Positions 33,770 to 42,300 of a DNA stretch of 46,948 nt are shown in pieces. The stretch's first letter is position 1; the number at the start of each line of letters is the position of its first letter. Source of the stretch: an uncultured Bacillota bacterium (GTDB lineage Bacteria > Bacillota > Clostridia > Oscillospirales > Oscillospiraceae). The stretch is from the NCBI GenBank assembly GCA_947426945.1, contig CANEFX010000021.1:1-46948 (forward strand). The letters are read 5' to 3'. The notes beneath the pieces are model-generated. The model worked only from the letters and a program-made list of their open reading frames with translations, was not told where the DNA came from and searched no databases. Both the position numbers and the translations under genes were made by a program.

Positions 33770-34642
33770 TCACATTTGCAGCGTTTCCCGCTTGGTGGCG
33801 TGGTTCACCACGGCGGACAGGGTAAAGGAGAACAGGAAGATAATGACGCCGGCGGCCATGGCGTAGCCGTACAGGCCCTCATCCTTCTGGGCGTACATAA
33901 AGCTCAGACCCACGTCAGCCATCCCCTTGGCCACCATGGCCTTGACGAAGAGGAAGGCCATGTTGATGGTGGAGATGATGAAGAAGGTGAGGGTAGTGCG
34001 GATGTTGGTCCAGATCAGAGGCAGAGTGATCTCAAAGAACTGGTTCAGCCGCCCCGCGCCGTCCAGGCTGGCCGACTCATACAGGTCCACCGGGACGGCG
34101 GACATGGAGGCCATGTACATGACCATATAGTATCCGATGGCCTGCCAGACCATAGCGATGATAACGCTGACAATGACCATGGGCTGGTCCTTCCACAGAA
34201 TCATAATATCCCGGCCGGCAAACAGGGACAGGATGCTGTTGAGCATGCCGTTTTCCGGCTTGTAGATGGCGGAAAAGATGCCGGCGATAACCACCACGGA
34301 CAGGATGTTGGGGATGTAGAAGATGATGCGGAAGAAGTTCTGCCCCCTGATCTTTTCCCGGGTGAGGATGGCGGCGAACACAATGGCGAAGAAAAAGGTA
34401 ATGATAGTCACGGTGACGATGAGCAGGATGGTGTTCTGCATGGAGGTGATAAACTTGGTGTCCTTGAACAGAACCTTGAAGTTGTTCAGGCCCACGAAGG
34501 TCTCGGTGGGGGAGTAGGCGCCCCGCTCGAAGAGGGACATGCGGAACACATTGAAGGTGGGCATGACCATAAAAATGAAGAACAGGATGGTCGCCGGGGC
34601 GACGCACAGGGCGATAAACCGGCTGCGGCCTGGGCTGCGCAT
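33770..34642 (-). CDS. CUT1 ABC transporter permease (MalF-like), GH112 locus
   Basis: 290 residues, six predicted membrane helices. The EAA loop is ESASLDGAGRLNQFFEITLP. AAAGGAG lies 7 nt before the ATG. It is separated from the binding-protein gene upstream by a hairpin likely to lower permease expression relative to the binding protein. Confidence 0.93.
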   Translation of the reverse strand: MRSPGRSRFIALCVAPATILFFIFMVMPTFNVFRMSLFERGAYSPTETFVGLNNFKVLFKDTKFITSMQNTILLIVTVTIITFFFAIVFAAILTREKIRGQNFFRIIFYIPNILSVVVIAGIFSAIYKPENGMLNSILSLFAGRDIMILWKDQPMVIVSVIIAMVWQAIGYYMVMYMASMSAVPVDLYESASLDGAGRLNQFFEITLPLIWTNIRTTLTFFIISTINMAFLFVKAMVAKGMADVGLSFMYAQKDEGLYGYAMAAGVIIFLFSFTLSAVVNHATKRETLQM

Positions 34643-34668
34643 GGGATCGCTCCTTTCTTTCTGAAATG

Positions 34669-34705
34669 AAAAGGCGGCGGTGAGCGGTTTTCGCTCACCG
34701 CCGCC
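34669..34705 (-). terminator. Partial terminator/attenuator between binding protein and permeases
   Basis: A 14-bp perfect stem (34673-34686 with 34692-34705), GGCGGCGGTGAGCG and its complement, with a 5-nt loop. TTTTCATTTC follows on the minus strand. Read-through is needed for the permeases, which fits the usual excess of binding protein over permease. Confidence 0.75.
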
Positions 34706-34742
34706 TGCATTACGGACGATCGAATAGGTTTGGCGGAAAAGA

Positions 34743-36140
34743 TTACTCGGTCAGCAGGTTGGCGCGCATCTGGTCGCTGGCGGCCTTAATGTCGGCTACC
34801 CACTGATCCGCAGTCAAAGAGCCGTTCACCAGGCTGTTGAAGGGGTCGAAGAAGACCTCGCGCACGCTGCCCAGGCCGGGGACGGAGGCGTAGGCGGCGA
34901 AACCGCCCATGACGGCGGAAGCGCCGTTGTCATAGATGGAATAGAAAATCTTGTTGTCGCCCTCCATGCTGTCGGTGATGCCGGTGATGGGCTGGGCGGC
35001 GCCGCCCTTGGCGAAGATCTCAGCGGCCTTGTCGCTGTACAGGAAAGCCACAAACTGCTTGGCAGCGTCCAGGTTAGGCGCCTGAGCGGGAATCCAGGCC
35101 TGCTCCATCCAGCAGTAGCTGGCGCTGGTGCCGCTGGCGCCGCCGGGCAGGGCGCACATGCCCCACTGGAAACCGTCTTTCCGGGGAGCTTCGGCCATCT
35201 CACTCACCAGCCAGGTGCCGTTGGGGATGAACAGGGCCTTGTTATCCAGAATCAGCTGCTGGTTCTGGGTGAAGTCCTGGTCGTTAGCCTGGGCGGGGGT
35301 CACCTTGGCGGTGTAGCTGGCCAGCTTGCTCATCACGTCAAAGCACTGCTTGGCCTCCGCGGTATCCCAGACGCCCTCGGCGTAGTTCATGGCCTTGTCG
35401 AAGAATTCAGGACCGCCCGCGGAGTAGAGCAGGGTGGGGAAGAAGGTGTCAAAGTAACCGGTGGTGGGATAAGTAAACAGGTCGATGCCCTCGGCCTTGG
35501 CCTTGTCGCCCAAAGCCCACATCTCGTCCCAGGTGGTGGGGACGGTCCAGCCCTTTTCCGCGAAGAGGCCGGCGTTGTAGAACAGGCCGCAGGGGGAGTA
35601 GAACATGGGGGCCAGGTAGGTCTTGCCGTCGCCATAGGGGTTGGTGATAGAGGTGTCGGTAAAGCCGGGGACGATCTTGTCGGAGACCTTGGCGCTCTCG
35701 CCGGGGACGGTCATGGACAGCACGTCGGTGATGTCGGCAATGTTCTTGTCCTTGATAAATTGCTCGGTGAGCTTTTTGTCACGGCCGGTTGCCAGATGGA
35801 TCACGTCGGGGAAGTCGCCGCCCTGCATGGCGGGGCCGATGACGTCCTCCAGGGCCTTGTCGGTAATCAGCTCTACCTCGATGCCGGTCTCGGCGGTAAA
35901 GGCCTCGCAGACCTCTTTCCACATGCCGGGATAGGTCTCCTCATAGGCAGAGGCCAGGGCCGCCACCTTGATGGGACCCTTGGGGGTCTCGGGGGTGCTG
36001 GCTCCGCCCTGGCTGGTGTTGGAGCCGCCCGCAGGCGGGTTGTTGGACTGGGCCGGGGGCGTCTGGGGGGCGCCGCCGCAGCCGGCCAGCAGAGACAGAG
36101 ACAGTGCTGACGCAAGGAGCAGGCTGAGAGTCTTTTTCAT
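34743..36140 (-). CDS. CUT1 ABC transporter sugar-binding lipoprotein, GH112 locus
   Basis: 465 residues. The lipobox LAGC gives a lipidated C21, followed by a Pro/Ser/Gly linker of about 30 residues. The family-1 binding-protein body starts at IKVAALASAYEETYPGMWKE. AGGAGG lies 9 nt before the ATG. It is the first gene of the operon with two permeases, a small membrane protein and GH112, so galacto-N-biose or lacto-N-biose is the inferred ligand. Confidence 0.93.
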   Translation of the reverse strand: MKKTLSLLLASALSLSLLAGCGGAPQTPPAQSNNPPAGGSNTSQGGASTPETPKGPIKVAALASAYEETYPGMWKEVCEAFTAETGIEVELITDKALEDVIGPAMQGGDFPDVIHLATGRDKKLTEQFIKDKNIADITDVLSMTVPGESAKVSDKIVPGFTDTSITNPYGDGKTYLAPMFYSPCGLFYNAGLFAEKGWTVPTTWDEMWALGDKAKAEGIDLFTYPTTGYFDTFFPTLLYSAGGPEFFDKAMNYAEGVWDTAEAKQCFDVMSKLASYTAKVTPAQANDQDFTQNQQLILDNKALFIPNGTWLVSEMAEAPRKDGFQWGMCALPGGASGTSASYCWMEQAWIPAQAPNLDAAKQFVAFLYSDKAAEIFAKGGAAQPITGITDSMEGDNKIFYSIYDNGASAVMGGFAAYASVPGLGSVREVFFDPFNSLVNGSLTADQWVADIKAASDQMRANLLTE

Positions 36141-36202
36141 CGTTTCTATACCTCCTATATAGATGTAGACAAATGCGATTCGGCCTCTTTAACGGCCTAT
36201 GT

Positions 36203-36235
36203 GCATAGTATATATGCGTTCCTGCCTGGGAAACA
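36203..36235 (-). promoter_or_regulatory. Weak promoter of the GH112 operon with an overlapping palindrome
   Basis: On the minus strand TATACT (36212-36207) lies 17 nt from a poor -35 (TGTTTC, 36235-36230). The -10 is embedded in the dyad GCATA-gtata-TATGC (36203-36217). A poor -35 is common where an activator is required; the divergent AraC regulator is the obvious candidate. Confidence 0.45.
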
Positions 36236-36409
36236 GCCCTGTTCTTGCGCATGTCTTTAGAGATATTGCTTTTTTCGCATTTTCGTGTGTTTACACAGGA
36301 ATATCGTCTCTGATTTGTCGATTATAGATAATTTTAAGTCCAGGGCCAGGCGTTTTGGTTTGACATGCCCCACAAAATATTGAAGAAACTAAAGATAAAA
36401 ATTTAGAAG

Positions 36410-36438
36410 TTGCACAATAAACCGCCAGACGCTATAAT
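36410..36438 (+). promoter_or_regulatory. Promoter of the divergent AraC gene
   Basis: TTGCAC (36410-36415), a 17-nt spacer and a perfect TATAAT (36433-36438). The leader to the start codon is about 55 nt and holds a small TTTTGCAAAA dyad (36466-36475). The remaining A/T-rich gap to the GH112 promoter holds no gene and should contain the regulator's sites. Confidence 0.75.
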
Positions 36439-36498
36439 AAAGGCAGGATCTGTCATAATCTGATTTTTGCAAAATTGCGCAGTGGGAAAGGAGCGCTT

Positions 36499-37338
36499 AT
36501 GAGCAGCTATCAGTACAGCTTTTCCCGGGCGGCGGTCCCACCGCCCGGCCGCGGGTGTCCGCAGCTGAGTTACATCTCCAGAACGCAATATTCCGAAGAG
36601 TGGAATTCCAACCTCCACACTCACGGCTGCGCCGAGCTGTTTTTCATTACTGACGGCCACGGCCGTTTTCGGACCCAGTACGCTGAATTTCCCGTGGCGA
36701 TACACGACCTGATTGTGGTCAACGCCAATGTGCTGCACACAGAGCTGAGCCAGCTGGACAGTCCTCTGGAGTACATCGTTCTGGGGGTGGACGGGCTGGA
36801 GACCATGGGCGGGACCGAGGGCTATACCATGCTCCACCTCCACAGCGGCTGGCGGGAGCTGACAACCTGCCTGGAGCTGATGCTTCAGGAGGCCGCCGAA
36901 GCCCGCCCCGGCTATGAGGAGGTGTGCCGCCATCTGCTGGAGGTAGTGCTGGTCCGGCTGGGGCGGCAGGAGGCCCTGTCTCTGGGTCCGGAGCCCTCCG
37001 ACTCCCGGAGTAGCCGGGAGTGCGGCCTGGTGCGGCGGTATATCGACAACCACTTCAAGGAGAACCTGAGCCTGGACCAGCTGGCCCGGCTGGCCCATGT
37101 AAACAAGTATTATCTGGCCCATACCTTCCGCCGGGAGTTTGGCACCTCCCCCATTAATTATCTCATTTCCCGGCGGGTGGAAGAGAGCCGCTTTCTTTTG
37201 CAAAAAACCGACCACTCCCTCTCCCTTATCGCCGAAATTCTGGGGTTCTCCTCCCTGAGCTATTTCTCTCAGTGCTTTCGCCGGGTGGAAGGAATCAGCC
37301 CCACGGAGTACCGCAAACAAAACCGGCAAAGGCCTTAA
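36499..37338 (+). CDS. AraC-family transcriptional regulator, GH112 locus
   Basis: 279 residues. An N-terminal cupin-like sensing domain (WNSNLHTHGCAELFFITDG, FPVAIHDLIVVNANVLHTE) is followed by a C-terminal double HTH (LDQLARLAHVNKYYLAHTFR; LSLIAEILGFSSLSYFSQCF). The ATG is 5 nt after AAGGAG; an upstream start has no site. Transcribed divergently from the GH112 operon and followed by a terminator, so it most likely controls that operon. Confidence 0.92.
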   Translation: MSSYQYSFSRAAVPPPGRGCPQLSYISRTQYSEEWNSNLHTHGCAELFFITDGHGRFRTQYAEFPVAIHDLIVVNANVLHTELSQLDSPLEYIVLGVDGLETMGGTEGYTMLHLHSGWRELTTCLELMLQEAAEARPGYEEVCRHLLEVVLVRLGRQEALSLGPEPSDSRSSRECGLVRRYIDNHFKENLSLDQLARLAHVNKYYLAHTFRREFGTSPINYLISRRVEESRFLLQKTDHSLSLIAEILGFSSLSYFSQCFRRVEGISPTEYRKQNRQRP

Positions 37339-37370
37339 AGGGAAAATCAATCAGATTTCACCTAACTTAT

Positions 37371-37416
37371 AAACAGCAGCTTTGAACCTTTGAGTATTCA
37401 GAGCTGCTGTTTTTAT
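37371..37416 (+). terminator. Terminator of the AraC gene
   Basis: AAACAGCAGCT (37371-37381) pairs with AGCTGCTGTTT (37402-37412), an 11-bp stem with T5 at its end. It separates the regulator from the TRAP operon. Confidence 0.85.
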
Positions 37417-37507
37417 TCTGTTCTTGATCTATGCGTCAAATTCATCCCCGTCAGATTTCTGTCCGTTGCCCATTCTACAGAAAATCCCTCTTCCCTTCAA
37501 AAAAGTC

Positions 37508-37536
37508 TTGACAGCTCATTCTGTTTGTGCTAATTT
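37508..37536 (+). promoter_or_regulatory. Promoter of the TRAP/prephenate-like operon
   Basis: A perfect TTGACA (37508-37513), a 17-nt spacer and a weak TAATTT (37531-37536) with a TGC extension. An AAGGAGG follows at once but no gene starts there; the first start codon is 50 nt further on, behind AAGGGGG. Confidence 0.6.
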
Positions 37537-37588
37537 AAGGAGGTCACTTCAACGCTTTTAACCGATAAAGTATCAAGGGGGTATCTCC

Positions 37589-39565
37589 ATGGAGGAAAAC
37601 AGCCTGCAAACGACTCCTCAGAAGCTGGAGGAGAAAGCCCGGCAGCTTCTGGAGGAGAAAGAGGCGGAGTCCCGAACCCGGATCTACACCGGACCCATGG
37701 GGACCGCCGTCACGGTCCTGCTGTGCCTTTGGACCGTATTTCAGCTCTATTACAGCACCGTCGGTCTTATCAGCGCCGTCAGCCTGCGGGCCATCCACTG
37801 CATCTTCCTGCTGGTCTTTACCTTCCTGCTCTATCCCACCTGCCGGAAGGAGAAACGGGTGCGCGGCCTTCCCCCGGTGTGGGATATGGCGCTGATCCTG
37901 CTGACGGTGGCCGTCTTTGGCTATCTGCTTCTGAATTACACCAGAATTGCCCAGAACGGCGGCCGGATCAACCAGATCGAGCTGATTATCGCCGGCGCGG
38001 GCCTTATCCTGGCCTTTGAGGCCGCCCGCCGGGCCTCGGGGAACCTGGCCATTCTGGCCGCCGTCTTTCTGGCCTACAACTGGTTCGGTCAGTTTATTCC
38101 CGGAAAGCTGGGACACAACGGCTTCACCTTGAAACGGGTGCTCACCACCCAGTTCTGGGGCACCCAGGGCCTGCTGGGTACCGGCGTCGGCGTGTCCGCC
38201 ACCTATATCTTCCTGTTTGTGGTCTTTGGGGCCTTCCTCAAGTACAGCGGCTTTTCCAAATTTATCAACGACTTCTCCCTGACTCTGGTGGGTCAGACCC
38301 CCGGCGGCCCTGCCAAGGTGGCGGTGCTGGCCTCCGCCCTGATGGGGATGATCAACGGTTCGGCTATCGCCAACGTGGCCACCACGGGCACCATCACCAT
38401 CCCCCTGATGAAGCAGACCGGCTATAAAAAGGAGTTTGCCGGCGCGGTGGAGGCGGTGGCATCCACCGGCGGGCAGTTCTGTCCCCCTATTATGGGCGCG
38501 GTGGGCTTTGTCATGGCGGAGTTTCTGGGGCTGAGCTATACTGTGGTCATGCTGGCCGCCATTGTTCCCGCCTTTCTGTACTATCTGGGACTGATCTTTG
38601 CCGTCCACTTTGAGGCCCGTCGGCTCGGGCTGTCCGGACTGTCCAAGGAGAATATCCCGGACGCCATGAAGGTAATCCGGGACCAGGGACATCTGGCAAT
38701 CCCCCTGGTGGCGCTCATTGGCCTGATGTTTATGGGTTACACCCCCTTGTACGCCGCGGTAATCGCCATTGCCGCCACCGTCGCCGCCAGCTGGCTGCGG
38801 AAGGACACCCGGATGACCTGGGACAAGATCGTGGCCGCCGCGGTGGAAGGAGCCCGGGGCGCCGTCTCCGTAGGCGTGTGCTGTGTCATCATCGGCGTGG
38901 TCATCGGAACGGTCACGCTTACCAGCCTGGGGCTGAACATGGGCTATCTGATCCTGTCCATTGTGGAGAACACCAACATCTATATCACCGGACTGCTGGT
39001 CATGGTCATGTCCACCATACTGGGCATGGGCGTCCCGGGGGTGGCGGCCTATGTGATCGTGCAGGCGGTAGCCGTCCCCGTTCTGATTGAGGTGAAGGTG
39101 CTCCCTGTCGCGGCCCACATGTTCTGCCTGATCTACGCCTGCCTGTCCAATATTACGCCCCCTGTGGCTATGAGCAGCTATGTGGCCGCCGGAATTGCCG
39201 GTTCCGACCAGACCCGGACCGGTCTGCTGTCAGTGCGCCTGGGACTGGTGGGATTCCTGATCCCCTTCTTCTTTTTGGATAATCCTGTCCTTCTCATCGG
39301 AGTCGACCCGGCCGCCACCCTGGGGGGCAGCCTGTGGGCTTTCTTTACCGCCTCCATCGGCACGGTGGCCCTGGTGGGCGGGCTGGAGGGCTGGTTCCTC
39401 CGGAAATCCGGCTGGCTGGAGCGGCTGGTCCTTATCGCAGTGGCCCCCCTGATGCTCCACCCCGGAACTTTTACCGACGCCGTCGGCTTTGCCCTTCTGG
39501 CCGCGGTCATCGCATATCAGTGGTTCACCCGCCGTCCTGCGCTGCCCGAATCGGGAGACGCTTGA
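37589..39565 (+). CDS. TRAP transporter fused large/small permease (4TM-12TM, TAXI type)
   Basis: 658 residues with many membrane helices: a small-subunit part (about 35-190) fused to a DctM-like large subunit. Conserved stretches include INGSAIANVATTGTITIPLM, EAVASTGGQFCPPIMGAVGF and LGMGVPGVAAYVIVQAVAVP. The N-terminus is a charged, coiled-coil-like segment. TRAP systems use an ion gradient and import organic acids or amino acids; fused permeases normally pair with TAXI binding proteins, and one follows 37 nt downstream. The substrate is unknown. The ATG follows AAGGGGG. Confidence 0.95.
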   Translation: MEENSLQTTPQKLEEKARQLLEEKEAESRTRIYTGPMGTAVTVLLCLWTVFQLYYSTVGLISAVSLRAIHCIFLLVFTFLLYPTCRKEKRVRGLPPVWDMALILLTVAVFGYLLLNYTRIAQNGGRINQIELIIAGAGLILAFEAARRASGNLAILAAVFLAYNWFGQFIPGKLGHNGFTLKRVLTTQFWGTQGLLGTGVGVSATYIFLFVVFGAFLKYSGFSKFINDFSLTLVGQTPGGPAKVAVLASALMGMINGSAIANVATTGTITIPLMKQTGYKKEFAGAVEAVASTGGQFCPPIMGAVGFVMAEFLGLSYTVVMLAAIVPAFLYYLGLIFAVHFEARRLGLSGLSKENIPDAMKVIRDQGHLAIPLVALIGLMFMGYTPLYAAVIAIAATVAASWLRKDTRMTWDKIVAAAVEGARGAVSVGVCCVIIGVVIGTVTLTSLGLNMGYLILSIVENTNIYITGLLVMVMSTILGMGVPGVAAYVIVQAVAVPVLIEVKVLPVAAHMFCLIYACLSNITPPVAMSSYVAAGIAGSDQTRTGLLSVRLGLVGFLIPFFFLDNPVLLIGVDPAATLGGSLWAFFTASIGTVALVGGLEGWFLRKSGWLERLVLIAVAPLMLHPGTFTDAVGFALLAAVIAYQWFTRRPALPESGDA

Positions 39566-39602
39566 CCATACAGCAAAACTTTTAAAAAGGAGCTTGATCA
39601 AA

Positions 39603-40634
39603 ATGAAAAAAATCCTCTCTCTGGCCCTGGCCGCCATCCTGATGGCGGGCGCTCTGGCCGGCTGCGGCGGCAAGGGCGGCGCAGCCAGCAGCGACAAGAG
39701 CAGCCCTGTGTCCAATCTGGACGGGTCCAATTCCCCCGGCGTGCAGCCTGATCCTGTCACCATCAATTTCCCTACCGCCAACTCTACCGGCGTGCTGTAC
39801 TCCGTGGGTGCGGCTATCACCAACCTGTGGGACACTGAGATCCCCTATGTCAGCGCCTCCAGTCAGGCCTCCGGCGGCGGTATTGAAAACCTGGGCCTGG
39901 TCACAGACGGCGAGGCGCAGGTGTCCATCGCCATCAGCTCCAACTGCTACGAATGCCTCAACGGTGTCGGCACCTTTGATGGCCTGGCCTACAGCGACCT
40001 GAAGGTGATCGGCGGTCTGTACTTCAACCCCAATCATGTGGTGGTCACTGAGAAGTCCGGCATCACCGACCTGGCTTCCGTCAAAGGCAAGCACTTCGCC
40101 GTGGGTATCGCCGGCTCCAGCATCGGAGGCGAGTGCAAAAACCACTTCACCGGCGTGGGCCTGAACTACCCCGACGACATCAACTGCGAGTATATCAACT
40201 TCGGCGACGCGGTAGATATGCTTCAGAACGGCACCATCGACGGCGCCTGGATTATGGCCGGCGTTCCCGCCTCCGCCGTCACTCAGGCCTGTACCGCCGG
40301 CTGCAGGATTCTGGAGATCGGCGACAACGTAATCTCCTCTCTCCAGGCCGACTATCCCTGGTATGCCCCCTTCACCATCCCGGCCGGCACCTATCCCAAT
40401 CAGGACCAGGATGTGCAGACCTCCGCAGTCAAGATGGTCATGTTCTGCCGGGGCGACCTGAGCGAGCAGACCGTCTACGACTTGACCAAAACCCTCTGGG
40501 AGAATATCGACAAGCTGGGCGAAACGCAGGCTCCCCTGAAAGGCCTTACCGCTGCGGAGGCCGTCAAGGACATTGCTGACCTGCCTCTCCACCCCGGCGC
40601 AGAGAAATATTATAAGGAAATCGGCGTACTCTGA
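39603..40634 (+). CDS. TAXI-family TRAP solute-binding lipoprotein
   Basis: 343 residues. The lipobox LAGC gives a lipidated C21, then a Ser/Gly-rich linker. The TAXI core reads TINFPTANSTGVLYSVGAAI, then DGEAQVSIAISSNCYECLNG and KGKHFAVGIAGSSIGGECKN. TAXI proteins feed fused TRAP permeases; known ligands are few (glutamate, other small acids). Here the binding protein follows the permease, reversing the commonest order. The ATG is 10 nt after AAGGAG; an in-frame upstream start lies inside the permease gene and lacks a site. Confidence 0.93.
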   Translation: MKKILSLALAAILMAGALAGCGGKGGAASSDKSSPVSNLDGSNSPGVQPDPVTINFPTANSTGVLYSVGAAITNLWDTEIPYVSASSQASGGGIENLGLVTDGEAQVSIAISSNCYECLNGVGTFDGLAYSDLKVIGGLYFNPNHVVVTEKSGITDLASVKGKHFAVGIAGSSIGGECKNHFTGVGLNYPDDINCEYINFGDAVDMLQNGTIDGAWIMAGVPASAVTQACTAGCRILEIGDNVISSLQADYPWYAPFTIPAGTYPNQDQDVQTSAVKMVMFCRGDLSEQTVYDLTKTLWENIDKLGETQAPLKGLTAAEAVKDIADLPLHPGAEKYYKEIGVL

Positions 40635-40735
40635 GCGGCCGAATACCGCCCGAAACATACAGTGCCATGTATTTTGGGCCACTGTACGACAGGGCAGGCA
40701 TCACAGCCGCAGCACGAAATGGAGGAGCGTTAATT

Positions 40736-41632
40736 ATGAAATATGGCTTTATCGGCTTTGGGGAGGCCGCGTATCACATCTGTTGCGGCCTGAAGGAGCG
40801 TGGGGTGACCGCGGATATTGTGGCCTATGACGCGATGCAGGATACAAGGCCGCTGGTTCGCGAGCGGGCCCGGGAGGCGGGCGTGGAGCTGCTCCCCTCG
40901 TCTGTGGAGCTGGCGGAGGCCGTGGATCTTATTTTTGTCGCAGTACAGTCCAGCTTTGACCTGGACGTCTGCAGGACGGTGTGCGGCGCTCTGCGGCCCG
41001 GGCAGATCTATGCGGACCTGAGCGCCTCCTCCCCGGCTGTGAAAAAGCAGCTCTGGGCGCTGTTAAAGCCCCGAGGGGTCCTGTTTGCCGACGCGGCCAT
41101 GATGGGACTTCTGTCCGTGAGCAAGGACCAGGTCCCAATCAACGCCAGCGGAAACGGGGCCCGGGCCTTTTACGACGCGGTTACGCCGCTGGGCATGAGA
41201 GTCACCGTGCTGGGGGAGAAACCCGGCGCCGCCTCCGGCGCCAAGCTGCTCCGGAGCATCTACATGAAAGGGCATGACGCGCTGTTCTTTGAGATGCTGC
41301 GGGCCGCGGAAAAATACGGAATCTTTGACGAAATAATCAAGAGCGTCGGCGCATCCCTGGACCCCTTCCCCATCGCTCAGCAGGCGAATCTGGTGTTTCC
41401 CGGGGTCGGGGTCCACGCCGCTCGCCGGGCCGAGGAACTCAAGGGAACAATCGCGATGCTGGAGGAGGCCGGAATTGACGCCACCATGTCAAAGGCCATA
41501 CAGCGCCAGCTGGAGCTGATTGCCGGGCTGAATCTGGATGAGGCGCAGCATGGACAATGGGAAATCGGCACGAACTGGCGCGAGCTGTACCGCAGGATCA
41601 ACGAAATGACCGCAGCGGAAGCTGAACCGTGA
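40736..41632 (+). CDS. NAD(P)-dependent dehydrogenase of the 6PGDH-like/DUF1932 family
   Basis: 298 residues. An N-terminal Rossmann domain starts with KYGFIGFGEAAYHICCGL (glycine-rich loop GFGEAA), and a C-terminal helical DUF1932-type domain contains AKLLRSIYMKGHDALFFEML. The fold is shared with 3-hydroxyisobutyrate and 6-phosphogluconate dehydrogenases, which oxidise beta-hydroxyacids; the lysine in YMKG is at the usual catalytic place. Substrate not assignable. The ATG is 9 nt after GGAGGAG. Co-oriented in the TRAP operon, 101 nt after the binding protein. Confidence 0.85.
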   Translation: MKYGFIGFGEAAYHICCGLKERGVTADIVAYDAMQDTRPLVRERAREAGVELLPSSVELAEAVDLIFVAVQSSFDLDVCRTVCGALRPGQIYADLSASSPAVKKQLWALLKPRGVLFADAAMMGLLSVSKDQVPINASGNGARAFYDAVTPLGMRVTVLGEKPGAASGAKLLRSIYMKGHDALFFEMLRAAEKYGIFDEIIKSVGASLDPFPIAQQANLVFPGVGVHAARRAEELKGTIAMLEEAGIDATMSKAIQRQLELIAGLNLDEAQHGQWEIGTNWRELYRRINEMTAAEAEP

Positions 41633-41650
41633 GCAAAGGAACGTACACAT

Positions 41651-42226
41651 ATGGAGCAGAAGGTCATTATCGGTTATCAAGGTGTGGAGAACAGCAATAA
41701 CCACATGGCGGCAATTTATTTTGCGGAGAAACATGCCTGGGCGCACCCGGAACTGCGCCCTCTGGTCTCCGGCGCCAATGTGGCCGCAGCCCTTCGGTCA
41801 GGGGAAATCCGGTACGGCGTTTATGCCTACAGGACTTTGGCGGGCGGACTGGTCCAGGAAAATGTGAAGGCCATGGAGGGTCTCAATTTAAAGCGGATCG
41901 ACCAGTGCCAGATCCTCATCCACCATTCGCTTTTCAAAAAGAACGGGAGCATTCCGGATCACAAAATTACGGCCATTGCCTCCCACCCGGAGGCTCTGCG
42001 TCAATGCAGGCAGACGCTGAAAAGGCTGTACCCGGACGCGGAATGCATTCCGGCCAAAAACACTGCCCTTGCGGCCCAGGCGCTTGCAGAGGGAGAACTG
42101 CCCGAAACCGCGGCGGTACTGTGCAGCAGGAAGGCCGGGACTCTGCTGCATCTCACGCTGATTCGGGACAATGTGGAGGACCTTAAAGACAACAGGACCA
42201 CATTTGTTCTGGCGGAACTGGGCTGA
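41651..42226 (+). CDS. Stand-alone prephenate-dehydratase-fold protein lacking part of the active site
   Basis: 191 residues, cytosolic. The whole protein matches a prephenate dehydratase catalytic domain: GYQGVENSNNHMAA (8-21), ASHPEALRQCRQTL (110-123) and DNRTTFVL (180-187). No ACT regulatory domain follows. Two key motifs deviate: PIENS is replaced by AYRTL (59-63) and TRF reads TTF, although the first Thr is kept. Prephenate dehydratase activity is therefore doubtful, and a different carboxylate substrate or a sensing role is more likely. It starts 18 nt after the dehydrogenase gene and is surely in the same operon. Confidence 0.8.
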   Translation: MEQKVIIGYQGVENSNNHMAAIYFAEKHAWAHPELRPLVSGANVAAALRSGEIRYGVYAYRTLAGGLVQENVKAMEGLNLKRIDQCQILIHHSLFKKNGSIPDHKITAIASHPEALRQCRQTLKRLYPDAECIPAKNTALAAQALAEGELPETAAVLCSRKAGTLLHLTLIRDNVEDLKDNRTTFVLAELG

Positions 42227-42300
42227 GATTCACAGACACAGGCTTTGTTTCGCCCCCAGACGGCAGAATAGGAAATGTCAGTATAAAAGGAGTGGCAGTC

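Noticed and set aside
37544-39118. Minus-strand frame of 524 codons opposite the TRAP permease
   Set aside because: Composition dominated by G, H, D, Q with no fold; antisense to a membrane protein gene.
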